Source of the DNA: Candidatus Omnitrophota bacterium
GTDB taxonomy: Bacteria > Omnitrophota > Gorgyraeia > Duberdicusellales > 4484-171
Length of the DNA stretch: 32,089 bases
Direction: 5' to 3'
Assembly: GCA_021735405.1 (NCBI GenBank)
Contig: JAIPHC010000006.1
Location: 1 to 32,089, forward strand
In this document: positions 15,204 through 23,545 of the stretch, piece by piece
Numbering within the stretch: the first letter of the stretch is position 1
How the letters are laid out: the number at the start of each line of letters is the position of its first letter
Notes under the pieces: model-generated
What the model was told of the DNA's origin: nothing
Seen by the model: the letters and a program-made list of their open reading frames with translations, nothing else
Database searches by the model: none
Made by a program: the position numbers and the translations under genes

Positions 15204-16283
15204 ATGAACAAAAAAGAACAACTCATAAATTTTTCTTTTGTATTTCCGGCTTTAGCGATTTTTTCTTTTTTCTACATCATACCTTTTTTTTATACTTTTT
15301 GGCTTTCTTTGCACAAAGCTTCTTCTACCAATGTTTTGGATTTAAATTTTGTCGGGGTCCAGAATTTCAAAGATATCTTTTCTTTTCAAATCTTTGCCGC
15401 TTTAGCCGGAATTTTGGGGATTTCTTTAATAGTTTTTGCTTTCAAAAATAAATTTAAAAAACTATCCTTAAATCATAAAAAAAGTTTAGCTAAAACGCTC
15501 CAAACTATTACCGTAGTTGCCGGAGGAGCGCTGCTTATTTATTCAATCGGAGCTTTTTTTAATATATCCAAAGAAGCTGTTTCTTTTAGCCCTGACCTGC
15601 AGTGGTGGAACTCGGTAAAGCGTTCATTTTATATTACTTTTTGGGGCTTAACTTTTCAAAATTGCCTGGCTTTTCTCTTAGCTCTGGGGGTAGACCGGGC
15701 CGCAAGAACCGGACAGTTCTATCGGGTAGTATTTTTTCTTCTTCCTGTTTTAGGAGAAGTAATCATCGGGCTTCTCCTGCGAATTATGCTTTCTCATTAC
15801 CCGGGTGTTTTTAACCACCTTCTTGAAAGTGTTGGTTTGGGGCAATGGGCTCAAAACTGGCTGGGAAAAGATATGGCTTTAACCACTTTGGCGGTAAGCC
15901 ACTGCTGGCGCGGTTTTGGTTATGGTTTTATCATCCTGCTTGCCGGTTTACAAACTATACCGGAGCAATTATACGAAGCAGCGAGAATCGATGGAGCCAA
16001 CGCTCTGCATCGATTCACAAAAATTACTATCCCGATGTTGGTGCCAATTATATTTTTGGTAATAATTTTAACGATTCTCGGAACAGTACAGATTATCGGG
16101 CTTCCCATGGCTTTAACCCGCGGCGGGCCGGCGGGAAGAACCACGGTCTCTGTATTAAGAATATTTGAAGATTTAAACAATAGCCATGTAGGCTATGCTT
16201 CTGCCGAAGGGTTGATTTTAGGATTAATTTTAGTAACATTATCTTTTAGCTTGCTTAAACTATCAAAAAAAATAAAAAGTTAA
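15204..16283 (+). CDS. Sugar ABC transporter permease, MalF-type, with extra helices
   Basis: 359 aa. N-terminal helix, FVGVQNF (49-55), core of membrane helices and the EAA loop at 258-277 (EAARIDGANALHRF...P) that docks the ATPase. Between FVGVQNF and the usual W-x-S-x-x-x-[ST] segment (WWNSVKRSFYIT, 134-145) there is an insertion of about 75 residues with two additional hydrophobic stretches (61-80 and about 101-118) around a basic loop. It starts 5 nt after the binding-protein stop and is directly followed by the second permease. Confidence 0.9.
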   Translation: MNKKEQLINFSFVFPALAIFSFFYIIPFFYTFWLSLHKASSTNVLDLNFVGVQNFKDIFSFQIFAALAGILGISLIVFAFKNKFKKLSLNHKKSLAKTLQTITVVAGGALLIYSIGAFFNISKEAVSFSPDLQWWNSVKRSFYITFWGLTFQNCLAFLLALGVDRAARTGQFYRVVFFLLPVLGEVIIGLLLRIMLSHYPGVFNHLLESVGLGQWAQNWLGKDMALTTLAVSHCWRGFGYGFIILLAGLQTIPEQLYEAARIDGANALHRFTKITIPMLVPIIFLVIILTILGTVQIIGLPMALTRGGPAGRTTVSVLRIFEDLNNSHVGYASAEGLILGLILVTLSFSLLKLSKKIKS

Positions 16284-17129
16284 ATGCCGGAACAAATTAA
16301 AAAAACACTTTATCTGTTAGTTATCCACACTCTCTTAATCACCGTTGCTTTAAGCTGCATTTTCCCTTTTGTTTGGATGATCAACTCTTCCTTAAAACCA
16401 AATAGCGAATTTATCCAAGACCATGGTTTTGAGCTTCCCGATACAATAAATCTTCGAAACTATATCTATACTTTCACCAAAGGCAATCTCGGTACTTACT
16501 TTTTAAACAGTATTCTTTATACTTTTCTTACTGTAATCGCAATTGTTATTATTTCTTCATTAGCCGGCTACGGAATATCACGTTTGCAATTCCGGGGTAA
16601 AAACTTTATCTTTTATATGATTTTAGCCGCGATGATGATACCGATTCCCGCAGCTTTTGTCCCTCTCTATGTTCTCTTAAAAAGCGTCGGCCTCCTTAAT
16701 ACAAGAATCGGTTATATTTTAGCTATGGTTAACGTAGGGCTTTCTTTAAGCATTTATCTTTACAAAACTTTCTTTGACCAGCTTCCTAAAGACCTGGAGG
16801 AATCGGCGCGAATCGATGGCTGCGGAAAGTTAAGAATTTGGTGGCATGTAATGTTTCCTTTAGCAAAGCCGGCAACCGGAGTCGTGGTAATTTTTAATGC
16901 TCTAAATGTCTGGAATGAACTAATATTAGCATTAGTTATATTAAGCAATAAAGGCCTTATGCCTTTACAGGTTGGTTTATTAAAGTTTTCCCAAAGCAGT
17001 GTGGGCTTAACTCAATATACCACACTGATGGCTGCTCTTACAGTGGCTGCCTTGCCAATTATAATAATTTACCTTATAATGCAAAAACACATAATTAAGG
17101 GAATGACAGCCGGGGCTACCGTCGGCTAA
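16284..17129 (+). CDS. Sugar ABC transporter permease, MalG-type
   Basis: 281 aa, six helices. The EAA loop is at 172-191 (EESARIDGCGKLRIWWHVMFPL); FPFVWMINSSLKPNSEF near the N terminus and NVWNELILALV after the loop are typical of the MalG group. The start codon immediately follows the MalF-type stop without spacing, implying coupled translation. No ABC ATPase gene follows; a shared MsmX/UgpC-type ATPase elsewhere is the likely partner (inference). Confidence 0.92.
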   Translation: MPEQIKKTLYLLVIHTLLITVALSCIFPFVWMINSSLKPNSEFIQDHGFELPDTINLRNYIYTFTKGNLGTYFLNSILYTFLTVIAIVIISSLAGYGISRLQFRGKNFIFYMILAAMMIPIPAAFVPLYVLLKSVGLLNTRIGYILAMVNVGLSLSIYLYKTFFDQLPKDLEESARIDGCGKLRIWWHVMFPLAKPATGVVVIFNALNVWNELILALVILSNKGLMPLQVGLLKFSQSSVGLTQYTTLMAALTVAALPIIIIYLIMQKHIIKGMTAGATVG

Positions 17130-17145
17130 CAACCGCTGGAAGAAA

Positions 17146-17264
17146 GGACGACAGACGAAGGACGAATACCAAAATGAACACAATAATTACTAATAAAAAT
17201 AAAAAACAAATGCTAATTGCTAAAAATAAATCATCCATCGTCTATCGTCTATCATCTATCGTCC
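17146..17264. repeat. Inverted-repeat element of gacga/tcgtc type
   Basis: The left arm ggacgacagacgaaggacga (17146-17165) faces a right arm of tandem atcgtct-like units (17231-17264), with an A-rich core. It lies over the start of the large glycoside hydrolase gene, so its right arm is translated as SSIVYRLSSIVPRL if the first ATG is used. Likely a short mobile or recombinogenic repeat. Confidence 0.6.
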
Positions 17265-19519
17265 CTCGGTTGATGATTACCTTTATTGCCCTCTGCCTTC
17301 TGCCCACGTTATGTTACGGGCAGGATTCGGGCCAATTTGTAAATAAAGGCTGGTCAGCCCTGGGTAAACGCAACTTTGATAAAGTACATCAAATTACCGA
17401 TAAATGTATCCAAACCTATCAAGAAAAAGCAAAAAAACAAGCCAGCAAATTAAATAGCTTTCCGGCTAAAGGCGAAGAAGATCAATATGAGACCATGAAC
17501 AATGCGGCTACTTGTTATTTTATAAAAGGTGAAGCCTACATGCGCGAAGAAAAGAAAGAAAAAGCTATAGAAACTTTTCAAAAAGTTGTCCAGGATTATC
17601 CTTATGCCCAAAGTTTTGACCCGCGCGGCTGGTATTGGTCAATAAAGGAAAAAGCCGAGAGCTCAATCAACAAACTGATAACCGGAAAAATAGAAGAGCA
17701 AGAGCAAGAAGAGGTAGTTATCACCAAGGTAAAACTTTATGATCCCGGCCAAAGCCTGCCGATAGATTATCAAAAATTCGGTAAATTTAAAAACGCCGGA
17801 ACAGCAGATTATGAATATGTTATCGAAAAACCAATCGAATTGGCTGAGGCCGCGGGCGAAGGAATTTATCCTAACACAAGTTCGGTTAAGTTTGACCCCC
17901 GCTATCAAGAAATAAAAGATAAACTTTATAAGATTGACCATTGGGAAGTACTAAATTCCCGTAATTTGAATGCTGCTTTTTATAAATGGATAAAAGCTCC
18001 CGAACCAGCCGGAATACGCCAATTCTATATCGCAGAGATCTTAGAAAAAAGCGGATTAATCGAACATGCAATAAAAGCTTATTATGCTGTTTTAGTCCAT
18101 TTTCCCAAAACTTACGGCTGGACCTACTGGAATACCCCTTGGTATGTAGGAAACGCTGCGCTTTATCGAATAAAATACCTTCTCCGGAAACATCCTGAAT
18201 TAAATTTAAAATTAGAAAATGCTGAGATTAAAATAGATAATGGTTTTAATAATAATATCCGCGATGATCTTTTTATTGTTAACCCGGGAAGGCTGGTGAA
18301 AAGATCATTTTGGAAAAAGATATTTTCTAAAAAATGTAATTCGAAAAAAAGAAAATTAGGCGAAATCGTAAAAACTTCCGGCAAAACCATAAAATTAGCC
18401 CAATATAAAAACGGTGATTGGCAGTTATTTGTAGAAGGAAAACCCTTTATCCTAAAAGCGATAACTTATGATCCAACCCGAGTCGGTGAATCTCCTGATG
18501 AAGGGACTTTAGAAGACTGGACAACTCAAGACGTAAACAATAATGGCTTAATCGACGGGCCTTATGAAGCCTGGGTCGATAAAAATAAGAATAATAAAAA
18601 AGACAAAAACGAAAAAAAGATAGGCGACTTTCAATTAATGAAAAATATGGGGGTAAACGCAATCAGGCTTTACCACCAGCCCTTTATGAGGAATAAAAAA
18701 ATTATTGGACAAATGTATGAAAAATATGGTATATATACTTTAATAGGCAACTTTTTGGGTAAATACACATTAGGAAGTGGAGCTGACTGGGAAGAGGGCA
18801 CCGATTACGACAACCCCGCCCATCAAAAAAATATGCTTAAAAGCGTAAAAGAAATGGTAGAAACCTGGAAAGACGAGGATGCTATCTTAATTTGGATTTT
18901 GGGTAATGAAAATGTCTACGGCTTAGGCTGTAACGCCGACAAAAAACCAGCCAGTTTTTTTAAATTTGCAAATAAAGCTGCAAAGTTAATAAAAAAACTC
19001 GACCCTAAAAAACGGCCGGTTGCTATCGCTTCGGGAGACAGCCTCTACCTTGACCTTTTTGCCAAATATTGCCCGGATATCGATATATTCGGAACAAATT
19101 CCTATCGGGGTAAATATGGTTTTTTAGGGTTATTTGAAGACATAAAGAGAATTTCCGGTAAACCGGCAATAATTACCGAATATGGAGCGCCGTCTTACGG
19201 TAGAGGATATACGAACAAAGAAGCTCAAAGCTTTCAAGCTGAATACCACAACGGTTGCTGGTACGACCTAAAATGTAATTCAGCCGGTTACGGAGCCGGT
19301 AACGTCTTAGGCGGAGTTGTTTTTGAATGGCTTGATGAATGGTGGAAAGCATATGAACCGCACTACCATGATAAAAAAGGGCTTTTTAGCGGGCCTTTTT
19401 TAGACGGATATATGTACGAAGAATGGTTAGGGGTAATGAGCCAGGGAGATGGCAGTAAATCACCGTTTTTAAGACAGCCAAAAAAATCTTATTTTAAATA
19501 TAAAGAACTATGGAACTAA
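17174..19519 (+). CDS. Secreted clan GH-A glycoside hydrolase with N-terminal TPR region
   Basis: 781 aa as drawn. Signal sequence (ITFIALCLLPTLCYGQ), a helical TPR-like part (about 51-170; AATCYFIKGEAYMREEKKEKAIETF), a linker, then a TIM-barrel hydrolase (about 410-781). The acid/base candidate is E579 in ILGNEN and the nucleophile candidate E669 in IITEYG, the pair of clan GH-A retaining enzymes such as GH2, GH5 and GH72. An EF-hand-like insert DVNNNGLIDG (453-462) lies early in the barrel. The start is uncertain: ATG 17174 has AAGGA at 17158 but its first residues come from a repeat; ATG 17273 gives a shorter signal. The exact GH family cannot be fixed without a search. Confidence 0.78.
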   Translation: MNTIITNKNKKQMLIAKNKSSIVYRLSSIVPRLMITFIALCLLPTLCYGQDSGQFVNKGWSALGKRNFDKVHQITDKCIQTYQEKAKKQASKLNSFPAKGEEDQYETMNNAATCYFIKGEAYMREEKKEKAIETFQKVVQDYPYAQSFDPRGWYWSIKEKAESSINKLITGKIEEQEQEEVVITKVKLYDPGQSLPIDYQKFGKFKNAGTADYEYVIEKPIELAEAAGEGIYPNTSSVKFDPRYQEIKDKLYKIDHWEVLNSRNLNAAFYKWIKAPEPAGIRQFYIAEILEKSGLIEHAIKAYYAVLVHFPKTYGWTYWNTPWYVGNAALYRIKYLLRKHPELNLKLENAEIKIDNGFNNNIRDDLFIVNPGRLVKRSFWKKIFSKKCNSKKRKLGEIVKTSGKTIKLAQYKNGDWQLFVEGKPFILKAITYDPTRVGESPDEGTLEDWTTQDVNNNGLIDGPYEAWVDKNKNNKKDKNEKKIGDFQLMKNMGVNAIRLYHQPFMRNKKIIGQMYEKYGIYTLIGNFLGKYTLGSGADWEEGTDYDNPAHQKNMLKSVKEMVETWKDEDAILIWILGNENVYGLGCNADKKPASFFKFANKAAKLIKKLDPKKRPVAIASGDSLYLDLFAKYCPDIDIFGTNSYRGKYGFLGLFEDIKRISGKPAIITEYGAPSYGRGYTNKEAQSFQAEYHNGCWYDLKCNSAGYGAGNVLGGVVFEWLDEWWKAYEPHYHDKKGLFSGPFLDGYMYEEWLGVMSQGDGSKSPFLRQPKKSYFKYKELWN

Positions 19520-19520
19520 C

Positions 19521-19545
19521 TGGTTAACCAATAACCAATTAACCA
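19521..19545. repeat. Small inverted repeat TGGTTAA/TTAACCA
   Basis: A 7-bp perfect inverted pair with an 11-nt loop, directly after the hydrolase stop and before the ribosome site of the next gene. It has no T-run, so it is not a standard terminator; it could protect or process the polycistronic message. Confidence 0.4.
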
Positions 19546-19563
19546 AAACAAAAGGAGGTTTAG

Positions 19564-20748
19564 ATGAAAAGGATAAGTTTACTTACACTATTAGGAGCAT
19601 TTTTGATTCTAATATTATCGGCGGGAGCGCAAAATGCAGCTTGTGAAACAGAAAATTTCTATATTTACGCCGATAAAAATTCACCTAAAAATCATTTTAT
19701 CCCTTCCGGTTGGATGGGAGACACCAATGATTTAGCTTTTAACGATCAGGCTACCGAAGAAGCTTTATCCGGCGGAACATCGATTAAATTAACTTACGAC
19801 CCGGAAAAAGGACAAGGACAGGGTTGGGCCGGAATTTATTGGCAATCAGCTCAAAACAATTGGGGCACCCGGGATTCCGGTTATGATTTATCTAAATACA
19901 ATAAATTAGTTTTTTCAGCTAAAGGAGCCGAAGGGGGAGAAGTAATAACCGGAGTAAAAGTAGGTGGCTTAACTACCATCGGGTCAACCGGAGAACCAGT
20001 CCCTTACCCTGATACTACAAATACAGAATCAGGGCCGATTAGAGTTACCGATAGCTGGCAGGAATATCAAGTAAATTTAGCCGATCAAGACCTCTCTTAT
20101 ATAAACGGAGGGCTTGCAATAATTTTTAACTCGGATCATGCAGAGGAAGGGCAATCTATCTATATCGACGATATCCGCTACAGCTACGATCCTGATTTAA
20201 CTGCCGAGGATGATTCTACGAATTTCCCTTTCTATGTTTACGCCGACAGCAGCTCTTTAGATAATCATTTTATTCCTTCTGGCTGGATGCCCGCTACAGC
20301 GGCGAAGGACATCCGCTTAAATACCAACTGGAAAAACTTACCCTTTAGCGGTAGTACTTGTATCAGGGTTGAGTATGAAAACAACTCTGGAACCCGCTGG
20401 GCCGGAATTTACTGGCAGCAGCCAGCTAATAATTGGGGTACGGTGCCTAAAGCCGGCTATGACCTCCAAGGAGCCCAAAAGCTTACCTTCTGGGCCAGAG
20501 GCGACCAAGGCGGAGAAGTCATCTATGAATTTAAGATGGGTGGGTTATCCAGCGGCCAATATCCTGATTCTGACAGCGCAAGTATAGGCCCGATCGAGCT
20601 TTCAAAAGAATGGGAAAAGTATGAGATTGACTTACGCGGCAGGGACCTTTCTTATGTAATCGGCGGCTTCGCATGGGCAACCAACATTGACGTTAACGAT
20701 CCCGAAGGTATAGTTTTCTATATCGACGAAATTAAGTACGAAAAATAA
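19564..20748 (+). CDS. Secreted protein with two tandem carbohydrate-binding-like domains
   Basis: 394 aa. Signal peptide (about 1-24), then two copies of one beta-sandwich-like domain, about 32-207 and 223-393. Each copy has F-Y-x-Y-A-D, NHFIPSGWM, WAGIYWQ, NNWGT, GYDL, a GGEVI segment, GPI and a final YIDDIRY/YIDEIKY. The order and the closing Y-I-D-[DE]-I strand resemble galactose-binding-fold modules of the CBM4/CBM11 kind. No catalytic residues are seen, so binding of a polysaccharide at the cell surface is the likely role. Strong AAAGGAGG ribosome site. Sits between the two hydrolases. Confidence 0.7.
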   Translation: MKRISLLTLLGAFLILILSAGAQNAACETENFYIYADKNSPKNHFIPSGWMGDTNDLAFNDQATEEALSGGTSIKLTYDPEKGQGQGWAGIYWQSAQNNWGTRDSGYDLSKYNKLVFSAKGAEGGEVITGVKVGGLTTIGSTGEPVPYPDTTNTESGPIRVTDSWQEYQVNLADQDLSYINGGLAIIFNSDHAEEGQSIYIDDIRYSYDPDLTAEDDSTNFPFYVYADSSSLDNHFIPSGWMPATAAKDIRLNTNWKNLPFSGSTCIRVEYENNSGTRWAGIYWQQPANNWGTVPKAGYDLQGAQKLTFWARGDQGGEVIYEFKMGGLSSGQYPDSDSASIGPIELSKEWEKYEIDLRGRDLSYVIGGFAWATNIDVNDPEGIVFYIDEIKYEK

Positions 20749-20751
20749 AAC

Positions 20752-20769
20752 AAAGGAGTGAGAATTATT
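20752..20769 (+). promoter_or_regulatory. Ribosome binding site deciding a possible AUU start
   Basis: AAAGGAG (20752-20758) is followed by TGAGAATT and ATTAAG. The in-frame ATT at 20767 stands 8 nt after the site, where an ATG would be expected; the GTG at 20758 overlaps the site itself and could not pair with it. Confidence 0.5.
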
Positions 20770-22023
20770 AAGCCAAAAATAAAATATACAAAGTGGATCT
20801 TCTTTGCGCTTTTTCTTGGTTTCTGCTCGCTTAACAATAGTTATGCTCAAGCAAAAAGGGTAGAAATCAAAAAAAATGAGCAGGGAGGTTACACTTTGTA
20901 TATTGAGCAAGAACCTTTTTTCTCAAAAGGCGTAATTTACAATCCAACCCCAATCGGAAAAGGACCCGGCTACAATTTTTTTACCCACCGCCCAAAAGCC
21001 TGGACTCAAGTTGACGGAAAACTTATGGCTGATTTAGGAATAAATGCGGTAAGAGTTTATTCAACCGGAGACGATATCGAAGCAATGAAAGAGTTTATCA
21101 GCGGCCTTTATCAAAAGTATGGGATTTATACCGCAGTCAGCGACTGGCTTGGCCTCTGGGACCAGCCGCGGGCAAATTATGCTGACCCTGATTTTCGCAA
21201 AGCAACCAAAAAAAGAATATTAAGGATTGTTAATGAGCTAAAAGACCAAGAAGGGCTTTTGCTCTGGATTTTAGGCAATGAAAACAATTATACTTTTTCT
21301 GGAAAAATCGGGTTTTGGACTTCTCCTGAAATAGAAAAAATTGATAAAATATATGAAAAACAACAAAAAAGAGCCGAAATTTACTATTCTTTTATTGATG
21401 AACTGGCGGCTGAGATTAAAGAAGCAGACCCTAACCACCCGGTTGCCTTAGGCAATGGTGAATCCAGTTTTCTTGATATCGCTGCGGAAAATTGCCCAAA
21501 CATAGATCTATTAGCGATTATAATTTATCGCGGCAGAACTTTTGGAAATATTTTCGAAAACATTCGCAACATTTTTGATAAACCGATTATTCTTTCCGAG
21601 TTCGGCTGTGATTCTTACGACGCCTACCGAAAAAAAGAAAATCAAAATATTCAATCCGATTTTATTCTGGACCAATGGAAAAGAATTTACAACAATAGCA
21701 CTATAAGCGGTAATCAAACCGGCAATGTCTTAGGCGGATTCCTTTTTGAGTGGACCGATGAATGGTGGAAATTTAACGAAGGTCATCCGGAGGGCTGGTC
21801 AGAGCACAACCCGCAAGCCGGCTGGTCAAACGGATCTTACTATTATGACATTCGAGCCAAGCACAACCTAAACATGAACGAAGAATGGTTTGGTATCGTA
21901 TCTTTACAAAAACGCCAAGAGAATGGCTTAAATAAAAGGATGCCGAAAAAGGCTTATTTTGACTTAAAAGAATATTTTCAAAAAATAGAAGAAAGAAGAG
22001 TTTTACCTGCCGAAAATAAATAG
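20758..22023 (+). CDS. Secreted clan GH-A glycoside hydrolase, second paralogue
   Basis: 421 aa from GTG 20758, or 418 aa if it begins at ATT 20767. Signal peptide (KYTKWIFFALFLGFC, then SYAQA), next a TIM-barrel domain homologous to the C-terminal half of the large hydrolase upstream. Shared motifs: ILGNENNY (acid/base E175), IILSEFG (nucleophile E281), GNVLGGFLFEWTDEWWK and EEWFGIVS. It lacks the TPR part and the EF-hand-like insert. Members of clan GH-A act on beta-linked glycans; family and substrate are open. The start codon is odd: no ATG or TTG precedes the signal peptide, and the Shine-Dalgarno points to ATT. Confidence 0.78.
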   Translation: MRIIKPKIKYTKWIFFALFLGFCSLNNSYAQAKRVEIKKNEQGGYTLYIEQEPFFSKGVIYNPTPIGKGPGYNFFTHRPKAWTQVDGKLMADLGINAVRVYSTGDDIEAMKEFISGLYQKYGIYTAVSDWLGLWDQPRANYADPDFRKATKKRILRIVNELKDQEGLLLWILGNENNYTFSGKIGFWTSPEIEKIDKIYEKQQKRAEIYYSFIDELAAEIKEADPNHPVALGNGESSFLDIAAENCPNIDLLAIIIYRGRTFGNIFENIRNIFDKPIILSEFGCDSYDAYRKKENQNIQSDFILDQWKRIYNNSTISGNQTGNVLGGFLFEWTDEWWKFNEGHPEGWSEHNPQAGWSNGSYYYDIRAKHNLNMNEEWFGIVSLQKRQENGLNKRMPKKAYFDLKEYFQKIEERRVLPAENK

Positions 22024-22033
22024 CTTGCCGTAG

Positions 22034-22669
22034 ATGAATAAACTCTGGTTAAATTCTTTATTATTATCAATTCTAGCCCATTTCTTAGTTTTTTCTTTTT
22101 TTTTCTTTTCTCCTTTTTCGCCAACAATAAAAAAAACCAACCAAGAAATTAAAAAAATCGAAATTATCCCCGAAGAACCGGAAAAAAAAATAAAAACTCC
22201 TCAGCAGCAAGAAAAAAATTTAGGGAAAAAAGAACCTCTTCCTTATAAAGAAAATATTATCGATAAACTGTTAAATTTAGGCAAATCAAACCCCTCTCTG
22301 GATAAAATAAAACCTATTCAGGATCAAACCGGCGATATACTTTTATCAAACTTAGTCAAGAAAGAGAACTTGCAAAATAATTCTGCTTATATGAATTATT
22401 ACCGGATGATCCGTGAAAAAATAAGAAAAAAAGCTTATCAGCGCTATAGAGGCCAAAATCGGGGTAAAGTTTACTTAAACTTTCAAGTTGGCAAAAGTGG
22501 AGCTCTCCAAGCGATAAAAGTAGGGAAACAATCTATAAAAAATTTAAACCTTAAAAAAATCGCCCTTAACAGCGTCAAAGATTCTGCCCCTTTTCCGCCG
22601 TTTCCAAAAGAACTAAAAAACTATCCCCGGCTTCAATTTAATATATCTATTTATTTCAAAAATGATTAA
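22034..22669 (+). CDS. TonB-family energy-transducing protein
   Basis: 211 aa. One N-terminal membrane helix (about 7-28), a Lys/Glu/Pro-rich spacer (about 33-75) and a C-terminal TonB-like domain (about 120-211; YYRMIREKIRKKAYQRY, GKVYLNFQVGKSGALQAIKV, SAPFPPFPKEL). Domain order is that of TonB, which passes proton-motive force to outer-membrane receptors. No ExbB/ExbD or receptor gene is adjacent. It follows the second hydrolase by 10 nt, so may belong to the same transcript; this hints at outer-membrane transport of the sugar (inference). Confidence 0.8.
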   Translation: MNKLWLNSLLLSILAHFLVFSFFFFSPFSPTIKKTNQEIKKIEIIPEEPEKKIKTPQQQEKNLGKKEPLPYKENIIDKLLNLGKSNPSLDKIKPIQDQTGDILLSNLVKKENLQNNSAYMNYYRMIREKIRKKAYQRYRGQNRGKVYLNFQVGKSGALQAIKVGKQSIKNLNLKKIALNSVKDSAPFPPFPKELKNYPRLQFNISIYFKND

Positions 22670-22683
22670 TTAATTTAACAGGG

Positions 22684-22712
22684 TTGACATTTTAGCTTTC
22701 CGCTGTTATTTT
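22684..22712 (+). promoter_or_regulatory. Promoter of amrB; predicted leaderless
   Basis: Consensus TTGACA (22684-22689), 17-nt spacer, TATTTT (22707-22712). Expected transcription start near 22719, with the ATG at 22720 and no Shine-Dalgarno. Confidence 0.5.
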
Positions 22713-22719
22713 ATTTTCT

Positions 22720-23523
22720 ATGATAAGAAAGCCCATAGCTAATGGCCGGTTTTATCCTAATAAAAAAGAAGAGCTTAATTCTTTGATAAAAGAATTGGGG
22801 CTTGTAGAAACTCAGTCTCGCTGCCGGGCAAAAGGAGTTATAATGCCTCATGCCGGCTATCCTTTTTCCGGCAAGGTTGCTGCTGTTACTATCTCTAAAA
22901 TAGCCGCAGTAAAAAATATAATAATGCTGGGGCCCAATCATACTGGTTTAGGTGAGGATTTTTCTTTATCTAACGCTCAAAGCTGGCAAACCCCTTACGG
23001 AGAAGTTAAAATTAATCAAATTCTATCTGAAAAAATACTAAACGCCGGCGGTTGTGTGCAAAAAGATTCATTAGCTCACAAAGAAGAACATTCATTAGAA
23101 GTAGAGTTACCGATTTTGCAATACTTCTTTAAGGATTTTCAAATCGTACCTATATCCTGTAAAAATGCCGATAGAGAAACCTACCAACAAGTTGCAAGCC
23201 AGATAAGAGAGGGCATAAAAAAAGATTTACCTGACACCTTGGTTTTGGCATCGACCGATTTAACCCATTACGAACCCGACTCGATAGCCAGAAAAAAAGA
23301 CCGAAAAGTTATCGAATCTATCGTCGATTTAAACCCGGATAAATTAATAACCGAAACTGAAAAAAATCATATTACAATGTGCGGAGTCGCCCCGGTCGCA
23401 ATTATGCTTTACTGCCTCAGGAGCTCATTAAAGAAAGCCGAAGTTGCGCTCTATGAAACTAGCGGCGATGCGGGCGGCGATTACAATTCGGTTGTAGGCT
23501 ATGTGGGAATAATTCTTAAATAA
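22720..23523 (+). CDS. amrB: AmmeMemoRadiSam system protein B (MEMO family)
   Basis: 267 aa, full length for the MEMO/UPF0103 family. Signature histidines and motifs: MPHAGYPFSG near 43, MLGPNHTGLG near 69, KEEHSLEVELPILQ near 120, STDLTHYEP near 183, MCGVAPV near 224 and the C-terminal GDYNSVVGYVGI. Related to extradiol dioxygenases in fold; its biochemical role in bacteria is unsettled. It is often grouped with an AMMECR1 protein and a radical-SAM protein, neither of which is here. Predicted leaderless start. Confidence 0.9.
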   Translation: MIRKPIANGRFYPNKKEELNSLIKELGLVETQSRCRAKGVIMPHAGYPFSGKVAAVTISKIAAVKNIIMLGPNHTGLGEDFSLSNAQSWQTPYGEVKINQILSEKILNAGGCVQKDSLAHKEEHSLEVELPILQYFFKDFQIVPISCKNADRETYQQVASQIREGIKKDLPDTLVLASTDLTHYEPDSIARKKDRKVIESIVDLNPDKLITETEKNHITMCGVAPVAIMLYCLRSSLKKAEVALYETSGDAGGDYNSVVGYVGIILK

Positions 23524-23545
23524 ATTTATCAAGGAGGGACGCCTT

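Noticed and set aside
14826-15221. Minus-strand 131-codon open frame under the binding-protein gene
   Set aside because: Antisense shadow of a well-supported gene, with no start signal or recognisable domain.
17231-17264. Tandem atcgtct-like units as a CRISPR array
   Set aside because: Units are about 7 nt, contiguous and degenerate, with no spacers; no cas gene is present.
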